Assembly (NCBI GenBank): GCA_015152525.1 | Contig: SUTU01000004.1 | Span: forward strand, 60,699-124,698 | Reading direction: 5' to 3' | Length of the DNA: 64,000 bases | Origin: Cyanobacteria bacterium SIG28 | GTDB lineage: Bacteria > Cyanobacteriota > Vampirovibrionia > Gastranaerophilales > Gastranaerophilaceae | Shown here: in pieces, positions 46,948-55,096 of the stretch | How positions within the stretch are numbered: position 1 is the first letter of the stretch | Layout: each line of letters starts with the position of its first letter | Made by a program: the position numbers and the translations under genes | The notes under the pieces: generated by a model | Told to the model about the DNA's origin: nothing | Seen by the model: the letters and a program-made list of their open reading frames with translations, nothing else | Databases searched by the model: none

Positions 46948-46987
46948 AAGGTTAACACTAGCAAAAATAGTAAAAGGAGAAATAGAA

Positions 46988-47491
46988 ATGCAAGTAATAT
47001 TGAAAAAAGATGTTCAAAACCTTGGCGAAGCAGGTGAATTGGTAAATGTAAAAGACGGTTATGCAAGAAATTTCTTAATTCCAAAAAACTTTGCTGAAAT
47101 CGCTACAGAAGGTGCTTTGAAAAACAGAGAACAAAACTTAGCTAGAATTCAAGCTAAACAAGAAAAATTACACCAAGAAGCTTTGGCTAAAGCTGCTGAA
47201 ATTGAAAAATTAGGTCAATTAGAATTGTCAGCTAAAGCTGGTGAAAGCGGTAAATTATTCGGTACAATTACAACTAAAAAATTGTGCGAAGAATTGAAAG
47301 AAAAAGCTAATATTGAAGTTGACAGAAAAAATGTATCATTAAATGCACCTATCAACAAAATCGGTGAATTTACAATGCTTATTAAATTAACTTCAAAAGT
47401 TAAAACTGAATTAAAAGTTGTTGTAACAGCTTCTGAAGTAGTTAAAGAATCTATTGAAGAAGAAGTTGCTGAAGAAACAACTGAGGCATAG
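46988..47491 (+). CDS. rplI: 50S ribosomal protein L9
   Basis: L9 binds 23S rRNA at the base of the L1 stalk. The 167-residue protein begins MQVILKKDVQNLGEAGELV, has the family GYARNFLIPKNFA motif, a long connecting helix, a C-terminal domain with GKLFGTITTKKL, and an acidic tail (EEEVAEETTEA) longer than in E. coli. Start is 46988, with AAAGGAG upstream; the frame is open further 5' but without support. It is transcribed alone, without rpsF-ssb-rpsR, and closed by a strong terminator. Confidence 0.96.
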   Translation: MQVILKKDVQNLGEAGELVNVKDGYARNFLIPKNFAEIATEGALKNREQNLARIQAKQEKLHQEALAKAAEIEKLGQLELSAKAGESGKLFGTITTKKLCEELKEKANIEVDRKNVSLNAPINKIGEFTMLIKLTSKVKTELKVVVTASEVVKESIEEEVAEETTEA

Positions 47492-47507
47492 TTTTTATTA
47501 CAAACAA

Positions 47508-47543
47508 AACGTGCCGCCTTTTAGTAAGACGGTACGTTTTTTT
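47508..47543 (+). terminator. Rho-independent terminator after rplI
   Basis: AACGTGCCGCC (47508-47518) pairs with GACGGTACGTT (47528-47538), with one G-T pair and one mismatch, followed by seven or more T residues. It ends 16 bp after the rplI stop. Confidence 0.88.
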
Positions 47544-47556
47544 AGCAGAGGGCAAA

Positions 47557-48603
47557 ATGAAATATATATCCAGATGTATACCTATGGGTGCTTTACCGTA
47601 CGAAGATGAAACGGCTATTATTAGGATGATGACTAAACTTTTTGTAGACATCCCATTTCTCCCATTATTACCTAAAATGGAACCTGATAATACCTTATTT
47701 TTTAGAACTTTAGATAAAGTTCCCGGTATTGTTATGCATGAAAAAGGGTTTTCTTTAAAACCTCGAAGCAAAGCTCTTGAGGCAGAATTTGCTGCTTTAG
47801 ATAAGACTTTCAATAATCCGAGTATGGAATTGCTCGATGCTTATGCTGTTGAATCTGTTTTTATGGAAAAGTATTTGGAAATAATTAAAAAATTTAAACC
47901 TAAAGAAGCTTGCATAAATTTCTTAGGTCCTTTTACAATTTCTCAAATGTTGAATGGTGCTGCTGATGACCAACTTTTATTGGATAAGTATTACAGAAAG
48001 ATATTTATTCAAGCGGTTTGTGTAAAAGCATTGTGGGCGATTGAAAAAGTTAAACAATACTGCCCTACAACAAAGCTTATTATTATCTTTGAAGAACCGT
48101 TATTGAACAAGTTTGGGGTTTTAAAACGTGAAAATGAAGAAGTTACGTCAGAACTGATTACTAACTTATTCTCACGTGTTATAGAAAAAATACATTCTGC
48201 CGGTGCTCTTGTTGCTATTCATTGTAATGATAAATGCGATTGGCGTATTCCTATTGATGCAGAGGTTGATATTGTTTCTTTCGATGCATATAATAATCCG
48301 AACAGTTTATCGATAATTCCTGAGGCTGTAGAAAACTTTTTAGCAAAGGGTGGAAGAATAAATTGGGGTATAGTTCCTGTAATGACGGAAAATATGGTTA
48401 AAACAATGACTATAGATTTAGTTGCAAAAAGATTTTTTGCAACGTTAGATTCGTTGATTAAAGCCGGTGTACCTTCTAATTTGGTTTATAATACTGCTTC
48501 TGTTTCTTTACAGGGTGATGTTGATAAATTACCGCTTTTATTTTCTGAAAAAGCTTTGATGATTGAACAGCAGTTATCTAAAAAAATTCCGCTAAAACAA
48601 TAA
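47557..48603 (+). CDS. MetE/UROD-like protein
   Basis: A 348-residue TIM-barrel protein resembling the C-terminal half of cobalamin-independent methionine synthase and uroporphyrinogen decarboxylase-like proteins. Supporting segments are CINFLGPFTISQMLNG, KLIIIFEEPLLNKFG and GALVAIHCNDKCDW, where the His-x-Cys position matches the zinc-ligand region of MetE. The typical fourth ligand near the C-terminus is not obvious. A start at 47557 with AGAGGG 6 nt upstream is normal. It is flanked by the rplI terminator and a convergent gene. Substrate unknown; full methionine synthase activity is unlikely for this short form. Confidence 0.7.
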   Translation: MKYISRCIPMGALPYEDETAIIRMMTKLFVDIPFLPLLPKMEPDNTLFFRTLDKVPGIVMHEKGFSLKPRSKALEAEFAALDKTFNNPSMELLDAYAVESVFMEKYLEIIKKFKPKEACINFLGPFTISQMLNGAADDQLLLDKYYRKIFIQAVCVKALWAIEKVKQYCPTTKLIIIFEEPLLNKFGVLKRENEEVTSELITNLFSRVIEKIHSAGALVAIHCNDKCDWRIPIDAEVDIVSFDAYNNPNSLSIIPEAVENFLAKGGRINWGIVPVMTENMVKTMTIDLVAKRFFATLDSLIKAGVPSNLVYNTASVSLQGDVDKLPLLFSEKALMIEQQLSKKIPLKQ

Positions 48604-48605
48604 AT

Positions 48606-49712
48606 TTAAAAACTGTTATCAATCATTATAGTGTAGCGGATGAAAGAATGTGCCATTAAAAGTAAATAAGGGTTCATTTCGTTTGTTGCCGACAGATTAA
48701 CTTTTGTTTCTGCAACTTCGTTTATCTCATCTTTTTTAGGCGTAACGACTTCTATGTCTATGTTGGTGTTCATTGAATGAGATGTGCTTTCTTGTGCTAA
48801 GCTTTTGTTAAGTGTATCTTTAGGAAAGTTCTCTGAACAAATTATATAAACGTCAACGGAATTAGAAGTGGTAAGCGTAAATACGCCTTTAATATTACCA
48901 AAATTTTTAGTCTGCACCAGAACGGTAAGTTTAGAGTCGTTTGAGTCAATTTCACCTTCCGGTTGTGTAATTTCTAAATCAAATCCAACGCCTTCGTTTA
49001 GCGGTAACCAAGGTAAATACAACATCATAAGGCTTTTGAGGTTTTGTGTCGGATTATTTGATTCCGCCATAGAAATACAAGAGTTTAGAATACTAATAGT
49101 TTCTTGTATTTGTTCGTTGCTAATACCTTGTTTTGAAGCAGTTGCCATAGCGATAATTAAAGATGCAACCGCTTGTTTACCGTTTTGTAAAATGAGCTTG
49201 GATACATCAGTCATGCTAATCATTCCGCTAAAAATCAAGTTTATTACATCTTGTTGAACTTTGGCACCATTTTGCGTGTTTAATGAAGCTAAAACTTCAG
49301 GATTTATAGCCGGCATGGTTTCATCAAACAATGCTGACAGAGTTTTTTGATTTTGTAACATCTCGGGATTTATGCCCGTAATTCCAAGTGTTCCACCATT
49401 AATAGGTTTATTAATATTTTGGATAGATAAAAGTGCTTCTGATAAATTTTGTGGTAAGCCTAAAATGCTTTTAATAAAAACAGAGCGATCCATGTTGGCA
49501 AGCGTATTCATTTGTATTGTCTGTGTGATAGAGGTCATGCTCTGCAAGTTTTGTATGAGTTGATTTGTGTTTGGCTTACTGTTTGTTAAAGCAGAATTTA
49601 ATTCAGGTGCAAAATTGTTAATTTTTGAGTTTTCTGCACCTTTTAGTTTTTTTAAATAGAGCTCCGGATTTTGTAAACCCAGAATAATTTTGCCGATATT
49701 AAATCCGTCCAT
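48606..49712 (-). CDS. Hypothetical protein, weakly FliK-like
   Basis: A 368-residue protein with no signal peptide. The first 220 residues are Asn/Gln/Ser-rich and helical. The C-terminal part (about 225-300) has the order MLYLPWLPLNEGVGFDLEI, then strands KLTVLVQTKNFGNIKG and SVDVYIICSENFP, which recalls the C-terminal domain of flagellar hook-length control proteins (FliK). No other flagellar gene is in the window, so I treat the resemblance as weak. It converges on the MetE-like gene with only 2 bp between them. Confidence 0.5.
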   Translation of the reverse strand: MDGFNIGKIILGLQNPELYLKKLKGAENSKINNFAPELNSALTNSKPNTNQLIQNLQSMTSITQTIQMNTLANMDRSVFIKSILGLPQNLSEALLSIQNINKPINGGTLGITGINPEMLQNQKTLSALFDETMPAINPEVLASLNTQNGAKVQQDVINLIFSGMISMTDVSKLILQNGKQAVASLIIAMATASKQGISNEQIQETISILNSCISMAESNNPTQNLKSLMMLYLPWLPLNEGVGFDLEITQPEGEIDSNDSKLTVLVQTKNFGNIKGVFTLTTSNSVDVYIICSENFPKDTLNKSLAQESTSHSMNTNIDIEVVTPKKDEINEVAETKVNLSATNEMNPYLLLMAHSFIRYTIMIDNSF

Positions 49713-49815
49713 ATATTAATTATACTATTATTTTTAAATTAATCTAACATTTTGATTTTTTACAAATATTAACATATTATTGTTTTATAATATATCTAAA
49801 TACAAGGGAGTAATA

Positions 49816-50442
49816 ATGTATACATTAGTTTATACTATAAATAATGAAAAATCACCGGAAACTGTTTATGTAAATTTAACAAATGCGTGCACTAATTCGT
49901 GTGTTTTTTGTTTAAGAGAGCAGAAAGATGACGTTTGCGGTTCTAATATGTGGCATGATGATAATTATTCTTTGGCTGATATAATTGAACAGTTTGAAAA
50001 TTATAATCCAACACCTAAAAATGTGGTTTTTTGCGGATATGGAGAACCATTTTTGAAAAAAGATATGATGAAGGATTTTGCTTTATATTTGAGAAAAAAT
50101 TATCCTGAAGTAAAAATAAGAGTAAATACAAACGGGCATGCTAATGCGATTTATAAAACAAATGTTGCGGAAGAATTTAAGAATTTGATAGATGCTGTTT
50201 CAGTGAGCTTAAATTCAGATAATTCAAAACAGTATAACGAAATATGTCAACCTAAAATAGATAATGCCTATGAAGCAGTTAAGGATTTTTTAAAGTCTTG
50301 TAATGAAGCAGGTATAAAAACTTATGCAAGTATTGTTACAGGGTTTGATGACAGAGAAATAAATGTTTTAAATTGTGAAAAAATAGCCAAGGACTTAGGT
50401 GCAGAGTTTAGAAACAGAGAGTTTATAGAAAACGGCTATTAA
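49816..50442 (+). CDS. TatD-associated radical SAM protein
   Basis: A compact (208-residue) radical SAM enzyme with the cluster motif VNLTNACTNSCVFCLRE (CxxxCxxC) near residue 27, GYGEPFLKKD as the SAM-contacting GGEP-like motif, and RVNTNGHAN. This matches the small family often found beside tatD; no tatD is adjacent here. I start at 49816 since AAGGGAG lies 6 nt upstream; an upstream start at 49780 falls inside the promoter (TATAAT 49786-49791). An MFS carrier gene follows after 9 bp. The reaction is unknown. Confidence 0.85.
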   Translation: MYTLVYTINNEKSPETVYVNLTNACTNSCVFCLREQKDDVCGSNMWHDDNYSLADIIEQFENYNPTPKNVVFCGYGEPFLKKDMMKDFALYLRKNYPEVKIRVNTNGHANAIYKTNVAEEFKNLIDAVSVSLNSDNSKQYNEICQPKIDNAYEAVKDFLKSCNEAGIKTYASIVTGFDDREINVLNCEKIAKDLGAEFRNREFIENGY

Positions 50443-50451
50443 TAGGAGATT

Positions 50452-51690
50452 ATGAAAAACAAAGGTTTTGTAATAAACTTGAGTCTGATAATATTAGGCA
50501 TATTATTTTATTTTGTTGCCAACTTTCAACGTACGGCAATTCCGGGTGCTGTTTTTGATGTTCTTGAACAGGAGCTTGCAGTCGGTGCACCTCAAATAAC
50601 GGCGTTTGGCGCTATTTTTATGTATATCTATGCATTTACACAATTATTGAATGCGATATTTGTTGATAGATTTGGCGGAATTAGGGTTATGGCTGCAGGT
50701 GCCGTAATTTTAGGACTAGGATGTTTATTATTTCCTTTGACTTCAAATCTCTCGGTAATGTATCTTTCAAGAGCACTTTTGGGCTTGGGTGGAAGCATGT
50801 TCTACTTAAGTATTATAAAAGAACTTGGAAATGTTTTTTCTGACAAAAATTTCGGTATAGCACTATCTGTAATGTTGTTTGTCGGATATGCCGGTGGAAT
50901 TATTGCTAACGCACCATTTGTTTATGCTATGAAATTTCTTGGCTGGCGAGAGATTTTGTCTGTAGTAAGCGGTGTTGTTATAGTAGCTACAATAGCGTAT
51001 TTTGTGCTGTTGTCAAAAACAAAACTTTCTGAAATTAATACACATGTTAAGCTGAGGGATTTGCCGTTTAGACTTGTTTTGCATAAAAAACATAATATAA
51101 ATTTAATAACTTTTGCTTGCTGTAATTTTGGGATTTCTTACGTTATACAAACTGTAATCGGAAAAAAGTTTTTAGAAGACTTTTGTTCATATACTTCGGG
51201 TAAAGCAGCTATAATCCTTTCAATTATGGCAATAGTAGCAGCTGTGGCAAATATTGTAAATGCATCTATATGCAAACTCTGTCATAATCATAGGGTTATA
51301 TTTTTAAAATGCGCATCTGTAATTACTTTTATATCATTGCTGACAATTTGTATATTGATATATTTTAATATTAAATCAGTTGCTATAGCCGTGATATTCT
51401 GTATATTAGCAGGAAATGCAAGTCTTTCTTCAATATTGGTTCCGGTACTTCATCAGACAAATAAGAAAGCAATTTGTACAACTGCCGTAAGTATTATGAA
51501 TTTTTCATATTTTTTAATGGTTGGTATTTTGGGTAATGTTACAGGTCATGTTTTGCATGTTTTTGAGCCTAAACGTGTGGGCTCAACATTAATCTATGAT
51601 AATAATTCATACTTATTGTTATTTGTAATATTCTTAATTTTAAGTATTTATGAACTCTATAAAGCAAGTAAATTATCAAACAAGTATTAA
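50452..51690 (+). CDS. MFS transporter
   Basis: A 412-residue major facilitator with twelve predicted helices. The loop between helices 2 and 3 reads VDRFGGIRVMAAG (the family DRxGxR/K motif), and helix 4-5 has LSRALLGLGGSMFYLS. It resembles the nitrate/organic-acid-like or general sugar-phosphate branch, but the substrate cannot be read. It lies 9 bp after the radical SAM gene with a GGAG ribosome-binding site, so the two are probably one operon. Confidence 0.88.
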   Translation: MKNKGFVINLSLIILGILFYFVANFQRTAIPGAVFDVLEQELAVGAPQITAFGAIFMYIYAFTQLLNAIFVDRFGGIRVMAAGAVILGLGCLLFPLTSNLSVMYLSRALLGLGGSMFYLSIIKELGNVFSDKNFGIALSVMLFVGYAGGIIANAPFVYAMKFLGWREILSVVSGVVIVATIAYFVLLSKTKLSEINTHVKLRDLPFRLVLHKKHNINLITFACCNFGISYVIQTVIGKKFLEDFCSYTSGKAAIILSIMAIVAAVANIVNASICKLCHNHRVIFLKCASVITFISLLTICILIYFNIKSVAIAVIFCILAGNASLSSILVPVLHQTNKKAICTTAVSIMNFSYFLMVGILGNVTGHVLHVFEPKRVGSTLIYDNNSYLLLFVIFLILSIYELYKASKLSNKY

Positions 51691-51709
51691 TTTTTTGGAC
51701 TCAATTAGT

Positions 51710-52414
51710 TTAATTCTTACCCCAGAAACGGCTCCAAAAATTGCGAGAAGTATGGCTTTCCAGTTGTTCAATTCTTGAAGAAAGTTCTCTGTTGTGTTCT
51801 AAAAGTTCTTGAACTTGTTTTGCAAGAATTTCGTTATCTCGTTTGTAACCGCCTGCTTCAATTAAACGAGTTGCCATGTCAGAATTTGTAATGTCATCAC
51901 TAATTTTTTTAGCAACAGCCTCTGCAAGCATTTGTAGAGTTTGTGAACTAACATCCAGCGTGAAACTTTTATCAGAGCGAGGCGTTAAATCTGTAACGGC
52001 AGAATCCTCTCTGTATTCTTGTTCAATAACAGATAAAGGTTCTGTTATTGTAGAAGTATTGGTTTCTTCATGCTTAACTTCAGATTCTTCTTGTTTTTCT
52101 GTTTTTTCTTCCGTGATTGTAGGTTGAATGTAATCCTTAACTAAAATAGGTTCAATATGTTCTTCCTTTTTTTCTACTTTCGGACTCATTCTTTGAAGTT
52201 TTGCAATAATTTGCTCATCACTGTAGCCTTGAGCTTTTAAAGAAATACCTCTTTTGATTTTTTTCAAGGATAAATCATCATAAAATTCTAATCCGCTTTC
52301 GTCCTCGTAAATAGAATCGACTTTCCAGTCATTTAAAAATAAATCCAAAGAATGTTTGTCGATATAATAATTTTCAGCGTTTAAATTCTTTAAAATAGTT
52401 TCCCTATTAAACAT
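51710..52414 (-). CDS. MerR-like N-terminal domain with coiled-coil tail
   Basis: A 234-residue protein. Residues 15-75 look like a MerR-type DNA-binding domain that begins in the middle of the usual motif: DLFLNDWKVDSIYEDESGLEFYDD and LKKIKRGISLKAQGYSDEQIIAKL. A Glu/Lys/Thr-rich linker (about 80-140) follows, then a coiled coil (about 150-225; VQELLEHNRELSSRIEQLE). It may be a DNA-binding, oligomeric regulator or a cell-cycle/partition-type protein. AAAGGAG lies 6-7 nt before the ATG. It follows smpB by 27 bp on the same strand. Confidence 0.6.
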   Translation of the reverse strand: MFNRETILKNLNAENYYIDKHSLDLFLNDWKVDSIYEDESGLEFYDDLSLKKIKRGISLKAQGYSDEQIIAKLQRMSPKVEKKEEHIEPILVKDYIQPTITEEKTEKQEESEVKHEETNTSTITEPLSVIEQEYREDSAVTDLTPRSDKSFTLDVSSQTLQMLAEAVAKKISDDITNSDMATRLIEAGGYKRDNEILAKQVQELLEHNRELSSRIEQLESHTSRNFWSRFWGKN

Positions 52415-52441
52415 TCAAAACTCCTTTAAAACCTAAATAAA

Positions 52442-52891
52442 TTAGGAACTATACTTACCCCTTGCGATATTTCTTTCTTGCGTTTTTTTAGCAATTGCTT
52501 CACGCTTGTCGTAAAGTTTTTTACCTTTTGCTAAACCTATCTCTATTTTAGCAAAACCATTGGATAAAAACAATTCTAAAGGTACAATTGTGTAACCTTC
52601 TTTTTTAATTTTTCCCAACATTTTCATTATTTCATTTTTGTTTAGTAATAGCTTGCGAACTCTTTCCGGTTCGTGATTGTAGCGATTTCCCTGTTCATAA
52701 GGTGAAATGTGCATGTTGTATAAGAAAACTTCTCCATCTTCAATTTTGGCAAAACTGTCTTTAAGATTAAGCATGCCTTTTCGGATTGACTTTATTTCAG
52801 TTCCTGTTAAAACAATACCTGCAATAAATTTATCAAAAATTAAATAATCATGAAAAGCTTTTCTATTTGTCGATACAACCTTTTTACTCAT
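52442..52891 (-). CDS. smpB: SsrA-binding protein SmpB
   Basis: SmpB binds tmRNA and carries it to stalled ribosomes. The 149-residue protein shows [37 protein letters not shown] and the C-terminal helix [20 protein letters not shown] use the ATG at 52891 because the family starts there; a longer in-frame start at 52945 runs back through the promoter. TATAAT lies exactly 6 nt before this ATG with no Shine-Dalgarno, which predicts a leaderless mRNA for a ribosome-rescue factor. The tmRNA gene itself was not seen in the window. Confidence 0.95.
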   Translation of the reverse strand: MSKKVVSTNRKAFHDYLIFDKFIAGIVLTGTEIKSIRKGMLNLKDSFAKIEDGEVFLYNMHISPYEQGNRYNHEPERVRKLLLNKNEIMKMLGKIKKEGYTIVPLELFLSNGFAKIEIGLAKGKKLYDKREAIAKKTQERNIARGKYSS

Positions 52892-52897
52892 AAGCTC

Positions 52898-52926
52898 ATT
52901 ATAAACTAAAGCTTTTTTGTTTGCAA
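52898..52926 (-). promoter_or_regulatory. Promoter predicting a leaderless transcript (smpB)
   Basis: On the minus strand TTGCAA (52926-52921), a 17-bp spacer and perfect TATAAT (52903-52898), then 6 nt (GAGCTT) and the smpB ATG at 52891. No Shine-Dalgarno. Confidence 0.55.
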
Positions 52927-52950
52927 AGAAGAAATTATTAACCATAAAAT

Positions 52951-52974
52951 AAAAAGGCTGAGATTTACTCAGCC
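52951..52974 (-). terminator. Rho-independent terminator after the 380-residue gene
   Basis: GGCTGAG (52956-52962) pairs with CTCAGCC (52968-52974) around a 5-nt loop. On the minus strand the stem is followed by TTTTTATTTTA. It ends the gene that stops at 53007 and isolates the smpB promoter. Confidence 0.8.
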
Positions 52975-53006
52975 ATTATTTACTTCATTCATTTACTACT
53001 ATTATT

Positions 53007-54149
53007 TTATAAATTATAAGTATATGTTATGTTGTGGAAATCGTGGTTTTTAAGCGCTTTTTCCACTGCAGTTGCGTTAGGGTTATAAATGGCGGCAAAT
53101 TCTGCAGAGGAACTATTTACCCATTTTTTCAGACCATCATCCCAGGCTTCAACAATTTCTCCGTTAGCAACTCGGAATTTTTTTCCACCTTCGTGGATTT
53201 CTGCTAATCCGATATTCATACCGTTAGTTTCGCCTTTATTGATAAATCGTTGTACAATTCCGCCGATTTCGTCATCTTTGTGGTCGAGTAAAAATCTCTG
53301 AACTAATGGCGAGTCTTGATGATATCTACTTGTTATAACTTTGTTAAGTTCTATTGGTGAAGTTCCGCTGTTCATTCGGTACCCATATGTTACGTCGTCT
53401 GTAACTTGTTGTAATCTTATGTCGGTTGCGCTATTCATTGATCTACTATTTTTTTCTAATACTTCTTTAACGTAAGTATTTATTTTTTCTACAAAATCTT
53501 TGTCAGCATCGCTTGATGGCGTTTTATAAATATTAGTAATATTATGGTTGTCTTGATTTAGAACTTTTACAACTTTGCCATTACGTACCAAAATAGTATT
53601 AGTATTCCCGCCATGAGGTATTGTACCGCTAAATCCGGTTACTTTCACAGCATCATCTGCTAAGTTCGGAATGGTTCTACTTATTCCGAGCTTATCTAAT
53701 TCGTCGGCGAAATTTGCGTTGCTTGCTCTTAGTGCTTGACCTCTTTGTCCCGGTAAATAAAATACTTTTTTACCGTTAATTGTAGTAAATCCTATAGTTT
53801 TTTGTTTTGCAGCTTTTGAGAAAACCTTATTCCATCCGGTTTTAAATTGGTTTAAGAAACCTTTTCCGGTTTTTCCTTTACTTAAAATATATGCACCACC
53901 TCCAATGAGGCCAACTCCCAAACTCCCTAAAAGATATGCACCTGCATTAGAAGATTTTTTAATAGCAGTTGAAGCATTTCCTTGAAAAGTCGGACAGCTT
54001 GTCGAATCAGCTACAACTACAGGTGTTTGTTGTGTAATTGCTGTGCTGTCAGCTTGAGGCGTGTACTGCAAGGATTTTAAAAAATACGGATTTTGTAATA
54101 GTGTTGAATCCATGCCGGCAGCATACGGATTAATAGCATAATCTACCAT
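53007..54149 (-). CDS. Lineage-specific hypothetical protein
   Basis: A 380-residue protein with no family I recognise. The N-terminus (MVDYAINPYAAGMDSTLLQN) lacks a signal peptide; a Ser/Thr/Gln-rich region follows, then one hydrophobic, glycine-rich segment (about residues 92-108, LLGSLGVGLIGGGAYILSKG) able to span a membrane. The remaining 270 residues appear as a mixed alpha/beta domain (FTTINGKKVFYLPGQRG, TILVRNGKVVKVLNQDNHN, GKKFRVANGEIVEAW). AAAGGT lies 7 nt before the ATG. A clear terminator follows. Probably cell-envelope associated, but this is inference. Confidence 0.65.
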   Translation of the reverse strand: MVDYAINPYAAGMDSTLLQNPYFLKSLQYTPQADSTAITQQTPVVVADSTSCPTFQGNASTAIKKSSNAGAYLLGSLGVGLIGGGAYILSKGKTGKGFLNQFKTGWNKVFSKAAKQKTIGFTTINGKKVFYLPGQRGQALRASNANFADELDKLGISRTIPNLADDAVKVTGFSGTIPHGGNTNTILVRNGKVVKVLNQDNHNITNIYKTPSSDADKDFVEKINTYVKEVLEKNSRSMNSATDIRLQQVTDDVTYGYRMNSGTSPIELNKVITSRYHQDSPLVQRFLLDHKDDEIGGIVQRFINKGETNGMNIGLAEIHEGGKKFRVANGEIVEAWDDGLKKWVNSSSAEFAAIYNPNATAVEKALKNHDFHNITYTYNL

Positions 54150-54296
54150 AATGTATACCTTTCTGATTAACCTAATTAAAACTAACCTTACTCATGTAAA
54201 GTTTTTTGGTTTTTAAAAATTGCTTAAAATAGAAAATATGCTTTACAAAAGTTTACAAAGGAGATTAAATATAAATATAGGAAGCTAGTTTTATTA

Positions 54297-55073
54297 TTGT
54301 TTAAGGGCTATAAAAATCAAATGTTGAAAAAAGCAATTTATCTAAAGACAAATAAAATATTCCAAGATGGCGAAGTTTTTCAAAAATGGGTAAATATAGC
54401 TAACGGTTTGGGTATTGACTATTATGTCATAAATGATAATGATAATTTTTTTAAGATTTTTGATAAAACATCCAATTTTGCTCCTAAAGAAATTATGAAA
54501 AGCGACAGAACTACTTATTATACAGAAGTTTTATATGCTTTGGCGCCGAAATGGTGGAATGCAGCTTTTGCTCATTTAACAACTTTTCAGCATGCACAAA
54601 ATAATGATATAGATTGTTTTTGGAATATTGATGCTGATGATGTTGTGTTTATGCATCCAACTGACAAATGTGTAGAAATGTTAGAAACGATACAGGATTA
54701 TGCTGATAAAAACGAAGGTGATGCGTATTCACTTGATATGTGGCGAAGTCGTAATGCCGGACTACATTGGTCTTTTGGCGTATCATACATAAAAAATAAT
54801 GTAGATTGGATAAAACTTTTAAAAGAAAATCACAATAAAAAAAGTCTAATTAAAGGTGATAATATAGATTGGTTATTTACTTGTTTTAAAGAAAATAATT
54901 TAGCGAAATTGGAAACATTTTGTTTTAATAATGCATATTTATACCATTTTGAAGACGGTTTTTTAAATTGGCAAAATGATCTTTTGTTTCTTCGCCAAAA
55001 GGGTATAATAGAACAAAAAGAAGAACGTTATACTATTAAGATAGCTGACGATGTAATAAAATTTGAGAAATAA
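54297..55073 (+). CDS. Glycosyltransferase-like hypothetical protein
   Basis: A 258-residue soluble protein. The segment DIDCFWNIDADDVVFMHPTD resembles the DxD nucleotide-sugar/metal motif of GT-A glycosyltransferases, and the spacing of the preceding tyrosine-rich part (TYYTEVLYALAPKWWNAAFA) and later NAGLHWSFGVSYIK would fit such a fold. Start is either TTG at 54297 (AGGAAG 10-15 nt upstream) or ATG at 54321; I keep the longer form. No family is certain. It stands alone and converges on the restriction-like operon. Confidence 0.55.
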   Translation: MFKGYKNQMLKKAIYLKTNKIFQDGEVFQKWVNIANGLGIDYYVINDNDNFFKIFDKTSNFAPKEIMKSDRTTYYTEVLYALAPKWWNAAFAHLTTFQHAQNNDIDCFWNIDADDVVFMHPTDKCVEMLETIQDYADKNEGDAYSLDMWRSRNAGLHWSFGVSYIKNNVDWIKLLKENHNKKSLIKGDNIDWLFTCFKENNLAKLETFCFNNAYLYHFEDGFLNWQNDLLFLRQKGIIEQKEERYTIKIADDVIKFEK

Positions 55074-55096
55074 ATAATAAAATAATGCTTTCTATC

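Larger units (their letters stand above)
46217..46987. other. 770-bp non-coding stretch
   Basis: No gene is supported here. It holds two copies of a 197-bp repeat (46253-46449 and 46524-46720), a minus-strand hairpin terminator (46721-46750), a 31-nt hairpin (46768-46798), a further short hairpin CATACT/AGTATG (46849-46867) and the rplI promoter. Open frames that cover the repeats are the same frame in both copies, lack ribosome-binding sites and do not resemble any protein. Confidence 0.8.
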
